Assembly (NCBI RefSeq): GCF_000466165.1
Contig: NZ_KE951407.1
Coordinates: 1-64,000, forward strand
Origin: Actinobaculum sp. oral taxon 183 str. F0552
GTDB lineage: Bacteria; Actinomycetota; Actinomycetes; Actinomycetales; Actinomycetaceae
Length of the DNA stretch: 64,000 nt
Direction of reading: 5' to 3'
Numbering within the stretch: the first letter of the stretch is position 1; each line of letters opens with the position of its first letter. Both the position numbers and the translations under genes were made by a program. The notes under the pieces are model-generated. The model was not told the origin of the DNA and made no database searches. It was given only the letters and a program-made list of their open reading frames with translations. Below, one piece after another: positions 44,812 through 53,103 of the stretch.

Positions 44812-45318
44812 ATGACCCTGTACATCGTCCTCGCCGCCGTTGGATTCGGGCTCATGCTCGTCTCCTTCCTGGCGGACGATATCTTGGAGGGCTTCTTGGA
44901 CATCGACTCCGGAGGCCTGTTCTCCACCACCGCCCTCGCGGCGGCTCTGACCCTCTTCGGCGCAGGGGGGATCATCGCCACGGCGGTGGGGGCCGACGAA
45001 CGCTGGTCGATCCCGGTGGCCGCGGTGGCGGGCGCCGTCGGATACGCCGCCTCCGTGGCCTTCGTGCGAGCCCTGCGCTCCTCGGAGTCTCCGCAGCCGG
45101 ACTTGGCCGCTTCAGTCGTCGGGACGCACACCGTCGTCGAGGCGGGGCCCAGCGTCCTCGTGCTCTTCAACGGCGCCTACCTGCGGCTGGCCGTGCGGTC
45201 GCAAGACGGGGAGCCCCTGCGAACCGGGCAGAACGTGCGCGTCGTCTCGCTCATGTCGCCCGGCAGAGCCGTCGTCGTCCCCGTTCCCCCCATGAATGCG
45301 AAGGAGTCCAACTCGTGA
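44812..45318 (+). CDS. NfeD-like membrane protein
   Basis: 168 residues. Three hydrophobic helices between residues 3 and 85 are followed by a small C-terminal beta-barrel-like domain (SVVGTHTVVEAGPSVLVLFNGAYLRLAV and NVRVVSLMSPGRAVVVP in pattern). NfeD proteins accompany flotillins in membrane microdomains, and a flotillin gene overlaps here by 4 nt. The ATG at 44812 has AGGGGA 9 nt upstream; an ATG at 44794 has none. Confidence 0.82.
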   Translation: MTLYIVLAAVGFGLMLVSFLADDILEGFLDIDSGGLFSTTALAAALTLFGAGGIIATAVGADERWSIPVAAVAGAVGYAASVAFVRALRSSESPQPDLAASVVGTHTVVEAGPSVLVLFNGAYLRLAVRSQDGEPLRTGQNVRVVSLMSPGRAVVVPVPPMNAKESNS

Positions 45319-46805
45319 ACTTGACCATCGGTATCGTGATCGCGGTCGTCGCGATCGTCGCCGTGGGATACCTCATCGCCTCACGCTACTACGTGGCTTC
45401 GCCCGACGAGGCGCTGATCGTCACCGGTCGCAAGACCAAGTCCTCGATCGACGCCTCCGGGCGTGAGATCGCGGATCTGACCAATCAGCGCGTGATCGTC
45501 GGCGGCGGAGTGTTCGTCATCCCGTTCGTCCAGCGGCTCTACCGTCTGTCGTTGGCCAGCCGCAAGATCGTCATGCAGATCGAGGCCATCGACATCAACT
45601 CGATCCCCATCGACGTCAAGGCCGTGGCCGTGGTCAAGATCGGCGGCACCGAGACGGCGATCCGCTCGGCCGCCCAGCGCTTCCTCAACCAGCAGAACCA
45701 GATGGCGGACACGGTCCAGGAGCTGATGGCCGGTTCTCTGCGCTCGGTCATCGGCTCGATGAGCGTCAAGGAGATCATCACCGACCGCGAGGCGCTGTCG
45801 GCGAAGGTGCTCCAGGCTGCTCAGGAGTCGCTCACCGAGCAGGGCCTGACGCTTGACACGCTTCAAGTCCAGGACATCTCCGACGCCAACGGATATTTGG
45901 AGTCCATGAGCGCCCCCAAGGTGGCCGAGGTGCGCCGCGAAGCCAACATCGCCAACGCCGCAGCGCATCAGAAGTCCGAGGAGGCCCGCATCGAGGCGGA
46001 GCGCCAAGTCGTGCTCAAGAGCAAGGACCTGGCCCTCCAGAAGGCGGCGATCAAGGTCGAGACGGACAGGGCGGACGCCCAGGCCTCGGCGGCCGGCCCG
46101 ATCCAGGCGGCGCAGATGGACCGGGAGATCGCCACGAGCCAGAACCAGGCGGCGAAGGAACGCGCCGAACTGCGCGCCACCGAGCTCATCGCGGAGGTCG
46201 AGCGCCCGGCCGACGCCGCCAGGTACAAGACGGTGGTCGAAGCCGAAGCCTCCAAATCCCAGGCGATCGCCCAGGCGGAGGCGCGCGCCCGAGCCGCCAC
46301 CATCGAAGCCGAAGCGCGTGCCGCGGCTTCGAAGATCGAAGCCCAGGCCCGAGCCGAGGCCCGCCGCGCCGAAGCGGGAGCCGAAGCCGAGGCGGTGCGT
46401 CTGGCCGGTCAGGCGGAAGCAGATAAGACAGCCGCCATGGCCCGAGCCGAGGCGGAGCGGGCCCTGAACGTCGGCAAGGCCGAGGCGGAGGCCACCAGCG
46501 CCAAGGCCGAGGCCATGCGCGCCTACGGCGAGGCGGCCGTCCTGCAGATGGTCGTCGACCAGCTGCCCAGCATCGTCCGGGAGATGGCGGCGCCGCTGTC
46601 CTCCATCGACCAGATGTCCGTGGTCTCCACCGACGGTGCGACGCCTCTGGTCAAGACCGTGGCGTCGGGCATCGGCCAGACCACGGAGTTGGTCAAGGGT
46701 TTGACGGGAGTGGACCTGGCCGGCCTGTTCCACAACGCTTCGACCGACGCAACCAACGCCCCCGGCGTCCCGGGCGGATCAGCGGGCAGCTCCTCCAAGG
46801 CCTAG
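45315..46805 (+). CDS. Flotillin-like SPFH-domain protein
   Basis: 496 residues. An N-terminal membrane segment (about 3-22) precedes the SPFH domain (YYVASPDEALIVTGRK to about 230, with SLRSVIGSMSVKEIITDRE), then a long AEA/EAR-repeat coiled coil (about 215-420) and a Gly/Ser-rich tail. Flotillins scaffold membrane microdomains as oligomers. GTG start at 45315 with AAGGAG 8 nt upstream; the start overlaps the NfeD stop (GTGA). Confidence 0.94.
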   Translation: MNLTIGIVIAVVAIVAVGYLIASRYYVASPDEALIVTGRKTKSSIDASGREIADLTNQRVIVGGGVFVIPFVQRLYRLSLASRKIVMQIEAIDINSIPIDVKAVAVVKIGGTETAIRSAAQRFLNQQNQMADTVQELMAGSLRSVIGSMSVKEIITDREALSAKVLQAAQESLTEQGLTLDTLQVQDISDANGYLESMSAPKVAEVRREANIANAAAHQKSEEARIEAERQVVLKSKDLALQKAAIKVETDRADAQASAAGPIQAAQMDREIATSQNQAAKERAELRATELIAEVERPADAARYKTVVEAEASKSQAIAQAEARARAATIEAEARAAASKIEAQARAEARRAEAGAEAEAVRLAGQAEADKTAAMARAEAERALNVGKAEAEATSAKAEAMRAYGEAAVLQMVVDQLPSIVREMAAPLSSIDQMSVVSTDGATPLVKTVASGIGQTTELVKGLTGVDLAGLFHNASTDATNAPGVPGGSAGSSSKA

Positions 46806-46920
46806 AGCAGCTCTTCCAGGGGCTCTCGGATCGGCGGACAGCTAGACCCTCGGCGGATCCAAAGCCTAAGGCGCCTGCAGACGAAATCCGGAGCCTCGCG
46901 GTCCCGGGCCGACTCCGGAG

Positions 46921-46960
46921 CTGTCGGGGGCGAATCAGACGTCTGATTCGCCCCCGACAG
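46921..46960. terminator. 40-nt perfect palindrome downstream of flotillin
   Basis: Two 20-nt arms (46921-46940 and 46941-46960) are exact reverse complements with no spacer; the centre reads CAGACGTCTG. As RNA it gives an 18-bp stem with a 4-nt loop. A pyrimidine-rich stretch with a run of six T follows from about 46975. It is probably the terminator of nfeD-flotillin, though unusually long and perfect. Confidence 0.75.
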
Positions 46961-47545
46961 GCCGACTACCCGGCCGTTTCCTCCGTTTTTTCCGTCTCTC
47001 TTTTCCGCCTTTCTCACCTTTTCGCCTCCCCCGCTTTCTCCGCATCTCTCACCTTTCGGCTTCCCCTGCCTTCCGCGCGTCGGCACTCGCCTCCGGCACC
47101 TCTATACGCCGCCCCATCCGGTGAAACCCACCCGATTCCTACACGCTCCCCGATGAAACCTCCGTTTTCTGGTGCGTTTTCGGGCCCGTCAGCGTCGCAC
47201 TCCAGCGCTCACCCGGTGAAACCCACTTATTTTCTGCCACTCCCCTGGTGAAACCTCGGTCACCCGAACAGTCTTTTCACCGACCACCCAAAACCCCAAA
47301 TTCCAAAGCCTCAGAGCCTTGGAAGTTCACCGGTAGCCTCGGACTCGCTCCCCGTCGCCTCCAACCCGGCCGAGTTTTCACTTCTCCTGGCATTCCCGTT
47401 GGCTTCACTCCCGACGTTCCGCTGGGCTTCATTCCCGACGTTCCATCGATCCTCATGTCTGCTCCACTGAGCCTCACTCCGATTCCGCTGGGCCTCGCCC
47501 CAGTGCTGGGCACCCCCAGTCGCCAGGCCTCGGTTCGGCCGAACC
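46961..47545. other. Pyrimidine-rich and repeat-bearing spacer
   Basis: No supported gene. From 46970 to 47095 the plus strand is strongly pyrimidine-rich (T- and C-runs). Then follow the GGTGAAACC repeats and a tract of imperfect tandem units listed separately. The membrane-protein gene on the minus strand ends at 47546. Confidence 0.5.
47118..47256. repeat. Four GGTGAAACC repeats on a ~32-nt register
   Basis: CCGGTGAAACCCAC, CCCGATGAAACCTC, CCGGTGAAACCCAC and CCTGGTGAAACCTC have their GAAACC cores at 47123, 47155, 47218 and 47250, spaced 32, 63 and 32 nt. An inverted TTTTCACCG follows at 47274. The repeats are too short and too few for a CRISPR array; they could be protein-binding sites on one DNA face. 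Confidence 0.7.
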
Positions 47546-47590
47546 TCACTCCTGCTCCGCCGAACCTCGCCCCCGGCCGTCCCGCATCCG
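47391..47590. repeat. Imperfect tandem repeats, 21-24 nt units
   Basis: Variants of GGCTTCACTCCCGACGTTCC, GCTTCATTCCCGACGTTCC and CTCACTCCGATTCCGCTG succeed each other, giving Pro/Leu/Gly-rich repeats if read on the plus strand and Gly/Pro/Ser-rich ones on the minus strand. The tract overlaps the 3' end of the minus-strand membrane-protein gene. No ribosome-binding site supports a gene across it. Confidence 0.6.
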
Positions 47591-48883
47591 CTCCCCGGCA
47601 GACGTCCCGCCTAGTTCCCGATGCACTTGACGCAGATCGTCCATTTCTGGAGGCTCGGTGAGATGGGCGAAACGGGCCTCCAACGCGGCCCCCTCGGCCC
47701 ATGCCAAGCGTTGACGGCCTTTCGCCCCCTGAGCCTTCAACGCTTGAGCTGCCCGACGGAGCACATCAAACTGCCGCGAAAGCCCGTCACCCCCGCTCGC
47801 GAATTCATTCTCGCTCGCGGAACCGTCTCCATATTCGCTTCCATGCTCGCCACTGCTGAACTCACCCCCATTCCCGAGCTCGCTAGCGGACGGAGGCAAG
47901 GATCCAAGCCCCTCACCGGAAGAAAGAGAAGATCCAATCTTTTCAGTTGACCGAAACGGAGATCCAAGCTCGCCGCCGGACGGAGTCCCGTCAGAATGCG
48001 ACTCGTCGGCGGCCGTCCCAGACCCACCGTCAAACTGCGGATCGAAGCCCACGGCCCCGTCCTGAACCTGAGCAGCCCCATCCTGAAGAGTCGAGTCGAT
48101 CTGCGCCTGAACCGAGTCGGAGCGACCCCGGACGGATTCGACCTGGGCGCGGACCAGGCGAGGCGCATAGACGTCGACCAACGAAATGGCGTCGACGCGG
48201 ACCTGCTCGTCAGTCGTCGGCTCGTCCCACACCGATCCCAGCGCGGTGAGATCGTCGAGGACGTGCATCCATCCGATCATCCGATCGGGCCCCAGCACCG
48301 CCGAGTTCCGGGCCACTTCGGCGTGAAGGGCGGCCAAGCCTTCATCCAACCGGGCGCGCGGGATCCCAGCGGAACCGCGGACGTCTGCGAATTCTCTCCG
48401 CTCGCCGAACCGCGCGCCGGGTCTTCTCCCCGCGTCCCGTCCCGCTTCGCCTACCCTCTGGGCGAAGGCTCCGTTCCAACCACCGCCGACGCGGCCTACG
48501 CCTCCCGCCCCGCCAGCCGCTCCCAGGCGGCCGACGGCGAAGCCCGCACCCGCCGCCGCGACGACGCCGAGAATCAGGCTGGCGAAGGGAGGCACTCTAA
48601 AGGACCGGGCGGTGAGGAAGGCGAGGAGGCCGCCTCCCAGCACGGCCGGAACGAATCGCGACGATAGGCACCGCCCGAAAGACGACCACAGCCCGCGTCT
48701 GAGGAACGAGGCGCACCGTCGCAAGGACGGCCGCAGCCGGAACTCGCGGAATATGCGGAATATGCGACGCCCGAGAGGCCGGCGCCCGTGCCCGGGAGAC
48801 CGACGCCCGCGCTCGGGACACGTCCGGGAACCGCTCGGCGAGGACGACGGCAAGCCGCGCCGGAACCGGTGTGGCCCGCGCAT
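47546..48883 (-). CDS. Hypothetical membrane protein following rsrA
   Basis: Up to 445 residues from the ATG at 48883, 4 nt beyond the rsrA stop. The first 60 residues are Arg-rich and may not be translated. Two adjacent hydrophobic segments lie at about 78-120 (FVPAVLGGGLLAFL and ASLILGVVAAAGAGFAVG). A helical domain (about 165-260, with DRMIGWMHVLDDLTALGSVW) follows, then a Ser/Gly/Glu-rich linker and a final helix. Family unknown. Its position may place it in the sigH-rsrA transcript. Confidence 0.65.
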   Translation of the reverse strand: MRGPHRFRRGLPSSSPSGSRTCPERGRRSPGHGRRPLGRRIFRIFREFRLRPSLRRCASFLRRGLWSSFGRCLSSRFVPAVLGGGLLAFLTARSFRVPPFASLILGVVAAAGAGFAVGRLGAAGGAGGVGRVGGGWNGAFAQRVGEAGRDAGRRPGARFGERREFADVRGSAGIPRARLDEGLAALHAEVARNSAVLGPDRMIGWMHVLDDLTALGSVWDEPTTDEQVRVDAISLVDVYAPRLVRAQVESVRGRSDSVQAQIDSTLQDGAAQVQDGAVGFDPQFDGGSGTAADESHSDGTPSGGELGSPFRSTEKIGSSLSSGEGLGSLPPSASELGNGGEFSSGEHGSEYGDGSASENEFASGGDGLSRQFDVLRRAAQALKAQGAKGRQRLAWAEGAALEARFAHLTEPPEMDDLRQVHRELGGTSAGERMRDGRGRGSAEQE

Positions 48884-48887
48884 GGTG

Positions 48888-49190
48888 TCAGGCTGTGGTC
48901 CGGCGGTAGACCGCGATCTGGCTGGTGATCCTCACGCGCAGAGTCGCGGGAGCGGGCTCGCCGCAGCAAGAGCGGCGAAGGATGTGCCGGATGTGGGCTT
49001 CGGCGCTGGCGAGGTCGGAGCAGTGAGGGCATGTTTCGCAGTGGCGCCGGAGTCTGGCCGCCATCTCCTCGGGCATCTGGGCGTCCAGAAGCTCGAAGAG
49101 GTGGCGCGCCACCTCTTCGCAGGAGCAGTCTGCTTCGCCGGCCCGCATCGCCTTCTCCACGGCGCCGGCGAGTTCTTCATCGCTTTTCAC
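48888..49190 (-). CDS. rsrA: Mycothiol-system zinc anti-sigma factor RsrA
   Basis: 100 residues. The ZAS motif H-x3-C-x2-C is HCETCPHC in the middle, with further Cys pairs at CSCEE and RSCCGEPAP, as in RsrA, where disulphide formation releases zinc and the sigma factor under oxidative stress. The GTG at 49190 overlaps the sigma gene stop (GTGA) with GGAG upstream, so the two are made together. Confidence 0.93.
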   Translation of the reverse strand: MKSDEELAGAVEKAMRAGEADCSCEEVARHLFELLDAQMPEEMAARLRRHCETCPHCSDLASAEAHIRHILRRSCCGEPAPATLRVRITSQIAVYRRTTA

Positions 49191-49843
49191 TTCTTCTCCT
49201 TCGTGCCGTAACCCAGCTCTTTCGCGTAGTCCGCCAGGAGCTCGCGCAGCTGGCGCCGCCCGCGATAGAGCCGCGACATGACCGTACCGATCGGAGTGTC
49301 CATGATCTCAGCTATCTCCTGATAGGAGAAGCCTTCGACGTCAGCCAGGTACACGGCCAGCCGTCGATCCTCCGGGAGCTTGGTCAGGGCGTCGCGTATC
49401 TCCGAATCCGGCAGGCGTTCGATCGCCTCGGCCTCCGCGGATACGAGCCCCTGCGAGGAATGCGTGGACGCCTCGTATTCCTGCCAATCCTCCACCTCGG
49501 CGACGTCGGCCTGCTTGGGCTGGCGTTGCGCCTTCCGGTAGTTCGATATGAAGGTGTTGTTGAGGATCCTGTACAGCCACGCCCTGAGATTCGTGCCCGG
49601 CCGGTACTGGTGGAAGGCGCCGAACGCCTTAGCGTACGTCTCCTGCACCAGGTCCTCAGCGTCCTGAGGATTGCGGGTCAGCCTCATGGCGGCACCGTAC
49701 AGCTGGTCTAGGAACGGCAGCGCATCCCGTTCGAATCGCTCCGAACGGGCGGCAGCGTCCTCGTGGGCCGCGGGGCCTTCGTGGACTGGATCCTCTGAAG
49801 CGGATTCGTCGAAGGCCGGCGGAATCGTATCTGTGCTCATCAT
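49187..49843 (-). CDS. sigH: ECF RNA polymerase sigma factor SigH/SigR
   Basis: 218 residues. Region 2: [30 protein letters not shown] then [19 protein letters not shown]. Region 4: [41 protein letters not shown] in pattern. The 40-residue N-terminal extension is acidic. It is paired with a zinc anti-sigma factor and preceded by its own type of promoter. It governs disulphide-stress genes in relatives. Confidence 0.95.
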   Translation of the reverse strand: MMSTDTIPPAFDESASEDPVHEGPAAHEDAAARSERFERDALPFLDQLYGAAMRLTRNPQDAEDLVQETYAKAFGAFHQYRPGTNLRAWLYRILNNTFISNYRKAQRQPKQADVAEVEDWQEYEASTHSSQGLVSAEAEAIERLPDSEIRDALTKLPEDRRLAVYLADVEGFSYQEIAEIMDTPIGTVMSRLYRGRRQLRELLADYAKELGYGTKEKK

Positions 49844-50186
49844 GATCTAGGTTAGCGGGGTTCGGCCCCGCGTCGATGAGAACGCCGCAGCCGCGGATTC
49901 ATTCCCGCCCTGCTTTCCACGGGCCGGGTGCCTCTTTTCACGGCTGTTATTCACGAGCGGGTGGCTGCCCCCGCCTGGGGCATCGGCGACCACAGGGCCG
50001 GCATGTCCTTGGTTTGTCATTCCCTTGGCCTCTTAAATCCGCGAGCCCCTGACCTCTCAGTCGCGGGCATCGGCCTGTCGGTTCGCGGATCTTCGGCTTC
50101 TCGAGTCACGGATAAGGCTTCGGGCTTCTCATCCGAATTCTCGAACCTCGGTCGCAGCCTCGCAATTCGACCTGCGATGCCGCAGT
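49844..50186. other. Spacer between sigH and the lipoprotein gene
   Basis: 343 bases. The first 60 hold the sigH promoter. The rest has no gene I recognise; it contains scattered TCGCGG/CGCGGAT-like words and marks the shift from GC-rich chromosome to the AT-rich cassette beginning near 50285. Confidence 0.45.
49881..49906 (-). promoter_or_regulatory. SigH/SigR-type promoter upstream of sigH
   Basis: On the minus strand, GGGAAT (49906-49901) and GTT (49883-49881) are separated by 17 nt, matching the GGGAAT...GTT consensus recognised by SigR/SigH. It lies about 40 nt from the sigma gene start and predicts positive autoregulation. Confidence 0.8.
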
Positions 50187-50849
50187 TTACGAGGAAGGCG
50201 AGGCATTCGGCGCCGTGCTCGATCCTGTTCCGGACGGAGGGCCATCACCTGGAACCACACGACTCGTCTCCGGATCTAAACCTTTAGGTACGGGACGACA
50301 GTCAGTAGAATATAGCATACCAAAATATAATTTATCAAGTGTCATAGTTATACCTACATAACCGCCATCTTTAGTATTATAAAAATCAGTCCACAAAATA
50401 TTACTATCGGAGATATCGACTACTTCGGTGAATCCATACGGTTCTACCTCCTCTTTCACTATTTGTTTCATTCGACGAAAATTTTCTTTATTCAAGCCAT
50501 AAAAAGCTCCTTGTTTTCTTGAATCATTTCTTCCTACTTTATTACCGTCATTGCAATAGGAAAAATATTGCGCAGGAGGATCTGCATTTTCCCATTTTCT
50601 TTGACCGAATTCAGCATCAATTCGACTGCGTATATTCGTGAATGCATTTTGTAATTGCCAATAAACCGTAATAATGTCGGTACGATGAATAAATGATCGA
50701 GTTGCTATTTTTTTACTCAAATTATTGTCATACATGGATTTTTCCTTAGTTTTTATCATAGTAGAACTATTATTTCCCAAACATCCGGAAATTAATATTA
50801 ATATTATGTTTATAAGTGCTATATTACGTTTCAAATGTTTTCCTATCAT
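50187..50849 (-). CDS. AT-rich lipoprotein (LppA-like), candidate immunity protein
   Basis: 220 residues. A lipoprotein signal peptide (LINIILILISGC, lipidated Cys at 23) starts the protein; the mature part is polar with KWENADPPAQYFSYC, a Gly-Tyr-Val-Gly strand region and a Pro/Ser-rich GC-rich tail. Codons up to about 50285 are strongly AT-rich, unlike the chromosome. It overlaps the hydrolase stop by 4 nt (ATGA). LppA-type resemblance is weak; the immunity role is inferred from context. Confidence 0.8.
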   Translation of the reverse strand: MIGKHLKRNIALINIILILISGCLGNNSSTMIKTKEKSMYDNNLSKKIATRSFIHRTDIITVYWQLQNAFTNIRSRIDAEFGQRKWENADPPAQYFSYCNDGNKVGRNDSRKQGAFYGLNKENFRRMKQIVKEEVEPYGFTEVVDISDSNILWTDFYNTKDGGYVGITMTLDKLYFGMLYSTDCRPVPKGLDPETSRVVPGDGPPSGTGSSTAPNASPSS

Positions 50850-52504
50850 TCTACTTGCCCTGTTATGACTTTTGCTAATTGCAACTGTGAATCGCTCCTA
50901 TCGGCTAAATATCCTGAGTGTCCGGTTTCTTTCGTGTTTGGACCGTAGGGGTCAAGTTTCTTGAAACCGCCATCCAAATAGGGGTCAGTGCCAAACCATC
51001 CGCGAGTATCTTTTCCCACGAGGAATCTTTTAAATGTGTTACCTGAACTTATAGGATCATCCGCAAAACGGAGTACGTAATTGTGACGAACCGGTGTGTT
51101 CATCTGCCAGGACCCGTCCTTGACTCCGGGGGAACCGAAGACGACGAATTCATCGACCACGCCTGGGCGCACTTGTGCCACGCCATAGCTGGCCGTTGTC
51201 GAGCCATAGGAATGGCCCAGAACCGACTGATGCACTTTCGATAGACCCTCAGTTCCGACGTTACGGGAATCACGGATGCCTTCTTGGAAGCGGGCGAGGG
51301 TTCTCCCGCCCATTTTCGCCTCTCCAGGCCCTAGAACAGAAAAATCCACATGTTGCCCGCCCCATTTATATAGAGCATAGGGTATACCTTTGGCTAAATT
51401 CTCAGGTTTGAGAGTTCCTAATAAGTCTGAGGGTTTGATTGCACTCGCCTGCTCTACAGGATTGACAGGAGCATCGTATCCTATCCATCCTACCATAGCG
51501 ACAGACTTGCTATGTGATATATTTTCAGCGCGATTTTTTAAATCTACCATGCTTTGCGTCACATCTATCATACTATCGTGAACATTAGTTGTCATGCCCG
51601 GAACGTAGGTCGATACATGGTCGGCCGTGTCGATATTACCCGCGGCAATGGCAGCTCGCGTGTGCTCATGTCCATTCTCGCCGGTTGCGGGATCGAATAC
51701 TAGAAGTTGCGTTTTTCCATCATTCTTTTCAAGAGCCTTCAGAACCGATACCATCTCCTGATATCTTTGATTGTTTTTCAATTCTTTAATACTGTAAGCA
51801 TTTTCCAATTTCTGCATCTTGAGACGAAGAGAGGCGCGATTGGCTTTATCACGTGCCCAACCTTCTATTCCGTCGAGATTCCCGATCTCGTCCGGATGCC
51901 ACCTGATGAGGAAGTCTTGCTCCTCTTTCGTCAGGGATTTCCAATAAGCGGCGATTTCCTCAGTGCTCGCCCCCTTGGGCGGCAGCTCGGGCAGGCCGCG
52001 AATCTTGTCGCGAGGCCCGTCATCGACATCGACCTTTCCACCGGCAACAGTGGAGAAGAGCGCTTTAGCCTTCAAATCGGCTTCAGTAGCCTTTTTCAAG
52101 GCCTGAGACACAGCCTCTTTGCATTTAATCAAAGCCTCCTTATTACCTGAATCGGATTTCGGATCGGTCACGCTGCCATCGGTGGCGATGGTGAAACCCC
52201 GGAAGTTGGCGATAGAATAGGCTTCAGTGACCAAAGTTTCCACGTCGCCAACCAGATTTTGCACAGAGGACGCGCCTCTTATCAAAGCACCGATATTTGC
52301 CAAAAGGAGCTTCTGCTTCGCTTCGATCTTTTCGCGCCTGCTTTGAGCAGCTTTTGCACCAGCTCCGGACCACCCGGTGGAGACATCCATCGTTTCGACG
52401 GCATCCGCCGAGGCCACGGCCCGTTTCCTGGACCATGCCAGAACATCCAACGTATGGTCGAGATTCTGGCCTCGCCATCTTTCCACATCCGACCAGGTAA
52501 CCAT
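50846..52504 (-). CDS. WxG-domain alpha/beta hydrolase (DUF1023-like), candidate type VII effector
   Basis: 552 residues. Residues about 1-145 are helical with a WSG motif at 45-47, like the WxG turn of Esx/LXG secretion domains. A helical linker follows, and the C-terminal domain (about 265-552) is an alpha/beta hydrolase with nucleophile Ser432 in GHSYGS and plausible acid and base at Asp482/483 (FADDPIS) and His529 (ETGHSGYL). No Sec signal. Base composition is mosaic, the hydrolase part being AT-richer. The start overlaps the small upstream gene (TGATG). Function is predicted only. Confidence 0.87.
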   Translation of the reverse strand: MVTWSDVERWRGQNLDHTLDVLAWSRKRAVASADAVETMDVSTGWSGAGAKAAQSRREKIEAKQKLLLANIGALIRGASSVQNLVGDVETLVTEAYSIANFRGFTIATDGSVTDPKSDSGNKEALIKCKEAVSQALKKATEADLKAKALFSTVAGGKVDVDDGPRDKIRGLPELPPKGASTEEIAAYWKSLTKEEQDFLIRWHPDEIGNLDGIEGWARDKANRASLRLKMQKLENAYSIKELKNNQRYQEMVSVLKALEKNDGKTQLLVFDPATGENGHEHTRAAIAAGNIDTADHVSTYVPGMTTNVHDSMIDVTQSMVDLKNRAENISHSKSVAMVGWIGYDAPVNPVEQASAIKPSDLLGTLKPENLAKGIPYALYKWGGQHVDFSVLGPGEAKMGGRTLARFQEGIRDSRNVGTEGLSKVHQSVLGHSYGSTTASYGVAQVRPGVVDEFVVFGSPGVKDGSWQMNTPVRHNYVLRFADDPISSGNTFKRFLVGKDTRGWFGTDPYLDGGFKKLDPYGPNTKETGHSGYLADRSDSQLQLAKVITGQVE

Positions 52505-52824
52505 CAGGCGATCTCCGACAGGGTCTTGTCCACTGCCTTGAAGTCCAAGCTGACCGAATGATCGGTGGTATTATAACCCTGCTTAGCCGAACGAATGGCC
52601 GATCCGTACTCGTCAAGGCCATTCGCCAACTGTTTCGCGCGATCATCGACGAATTTTCCGGCACCCGCCGCTTCCTTCGCGGACGTGCTTCCCGGCATGG
52701 CTGTAGAGAAACACTTCATGCCATCGGAAATCTTCACAGCTCCAGCTTCGCCACTGGCTGTGTCGCATTTAGCGGCCGCAGCATCCAGCTTGTCCGATTC
52801 CACGTATAGCTCAGACAATTTCAC
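52504..52824 (-). CDS. Small helical ESX-like partner protein with YxxxD motif
   Basis: 106 residues, all-alpha in pattern: two Ala/Lys/Asp-rich helices joined by AMPGSTS where WxG would sit, then a C-terminal YNTTD, matching the YxxxD/E export signal of type VII substrates. It heads the three-gene cassette and overlaps the hydrolase start. By analogy with Esx pairs and LXG partner proteins it would dimerise with the hydrolase N-terminus for export. Confidence 0.8.
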   Translation of the reverse strand: MKLSELYVESDKLDAAAAKCDTASGEAGAVKISDGMKCFSTAMPGSTSAKEAAGAGKFVDDRAKQLANGLDEYGSAIRSAKQGYNTTDHSVSLDFKAVDKTLSEIA

Positions 52825-52889
52825 ACCTCTCCCTTTGCGGTATTGCGACGAGAAGCGAAGTCGGCGCTCCCCCTTTGTGAGACATCTAA

Positions 52890-52918
52890 ACTATAACGCC
52901 TTTGGGTGGCCAGCGAAA
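52890..52918 (-). promoter_or_regulatory. Possible promoter of the ESX-like cassette
   Basis: On the minus strand, TATAGT (52895-52890) is a good -10 about 65 nt before the first start codon; TTTCGC (52918-52913) lies 17 nt upstream as a weak -35. GGGAGAGG-type purines precede the ATG. Confidence 0.5.
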
Positions 52919-53103
52919 GAACTCTCCCGTTATTTGGATATATTCAAGGATTACAGCATCCGTCTTGACATTTGATGGGTCATGTATTAACTGCATTTCA
53001 TCGCGAGGCATCCGCTTTCCGTCACGCGGGATCCATTCGGGGGATGTGCCGCTCCGCCGCGGAATGCCCACCGCCGGCGGCCGTTTTGCGGTAGGAATGG
53101 AGC

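Noticed and set aside
47118-47256. CRISPR-like spacing of the GGTGAAACC repeats
   Set aside because: Repeats are about 14 nt, only four, spacers are unequal, and no cas gene is present.
47248-47661. Pro-rich repeat protein on the plus strand
   Set aside because: No ribosome-binding site, overlaps the minus-strand gene, and repeats drift without keeping a clear amino-acid pattern; kept only as a repeat tract.
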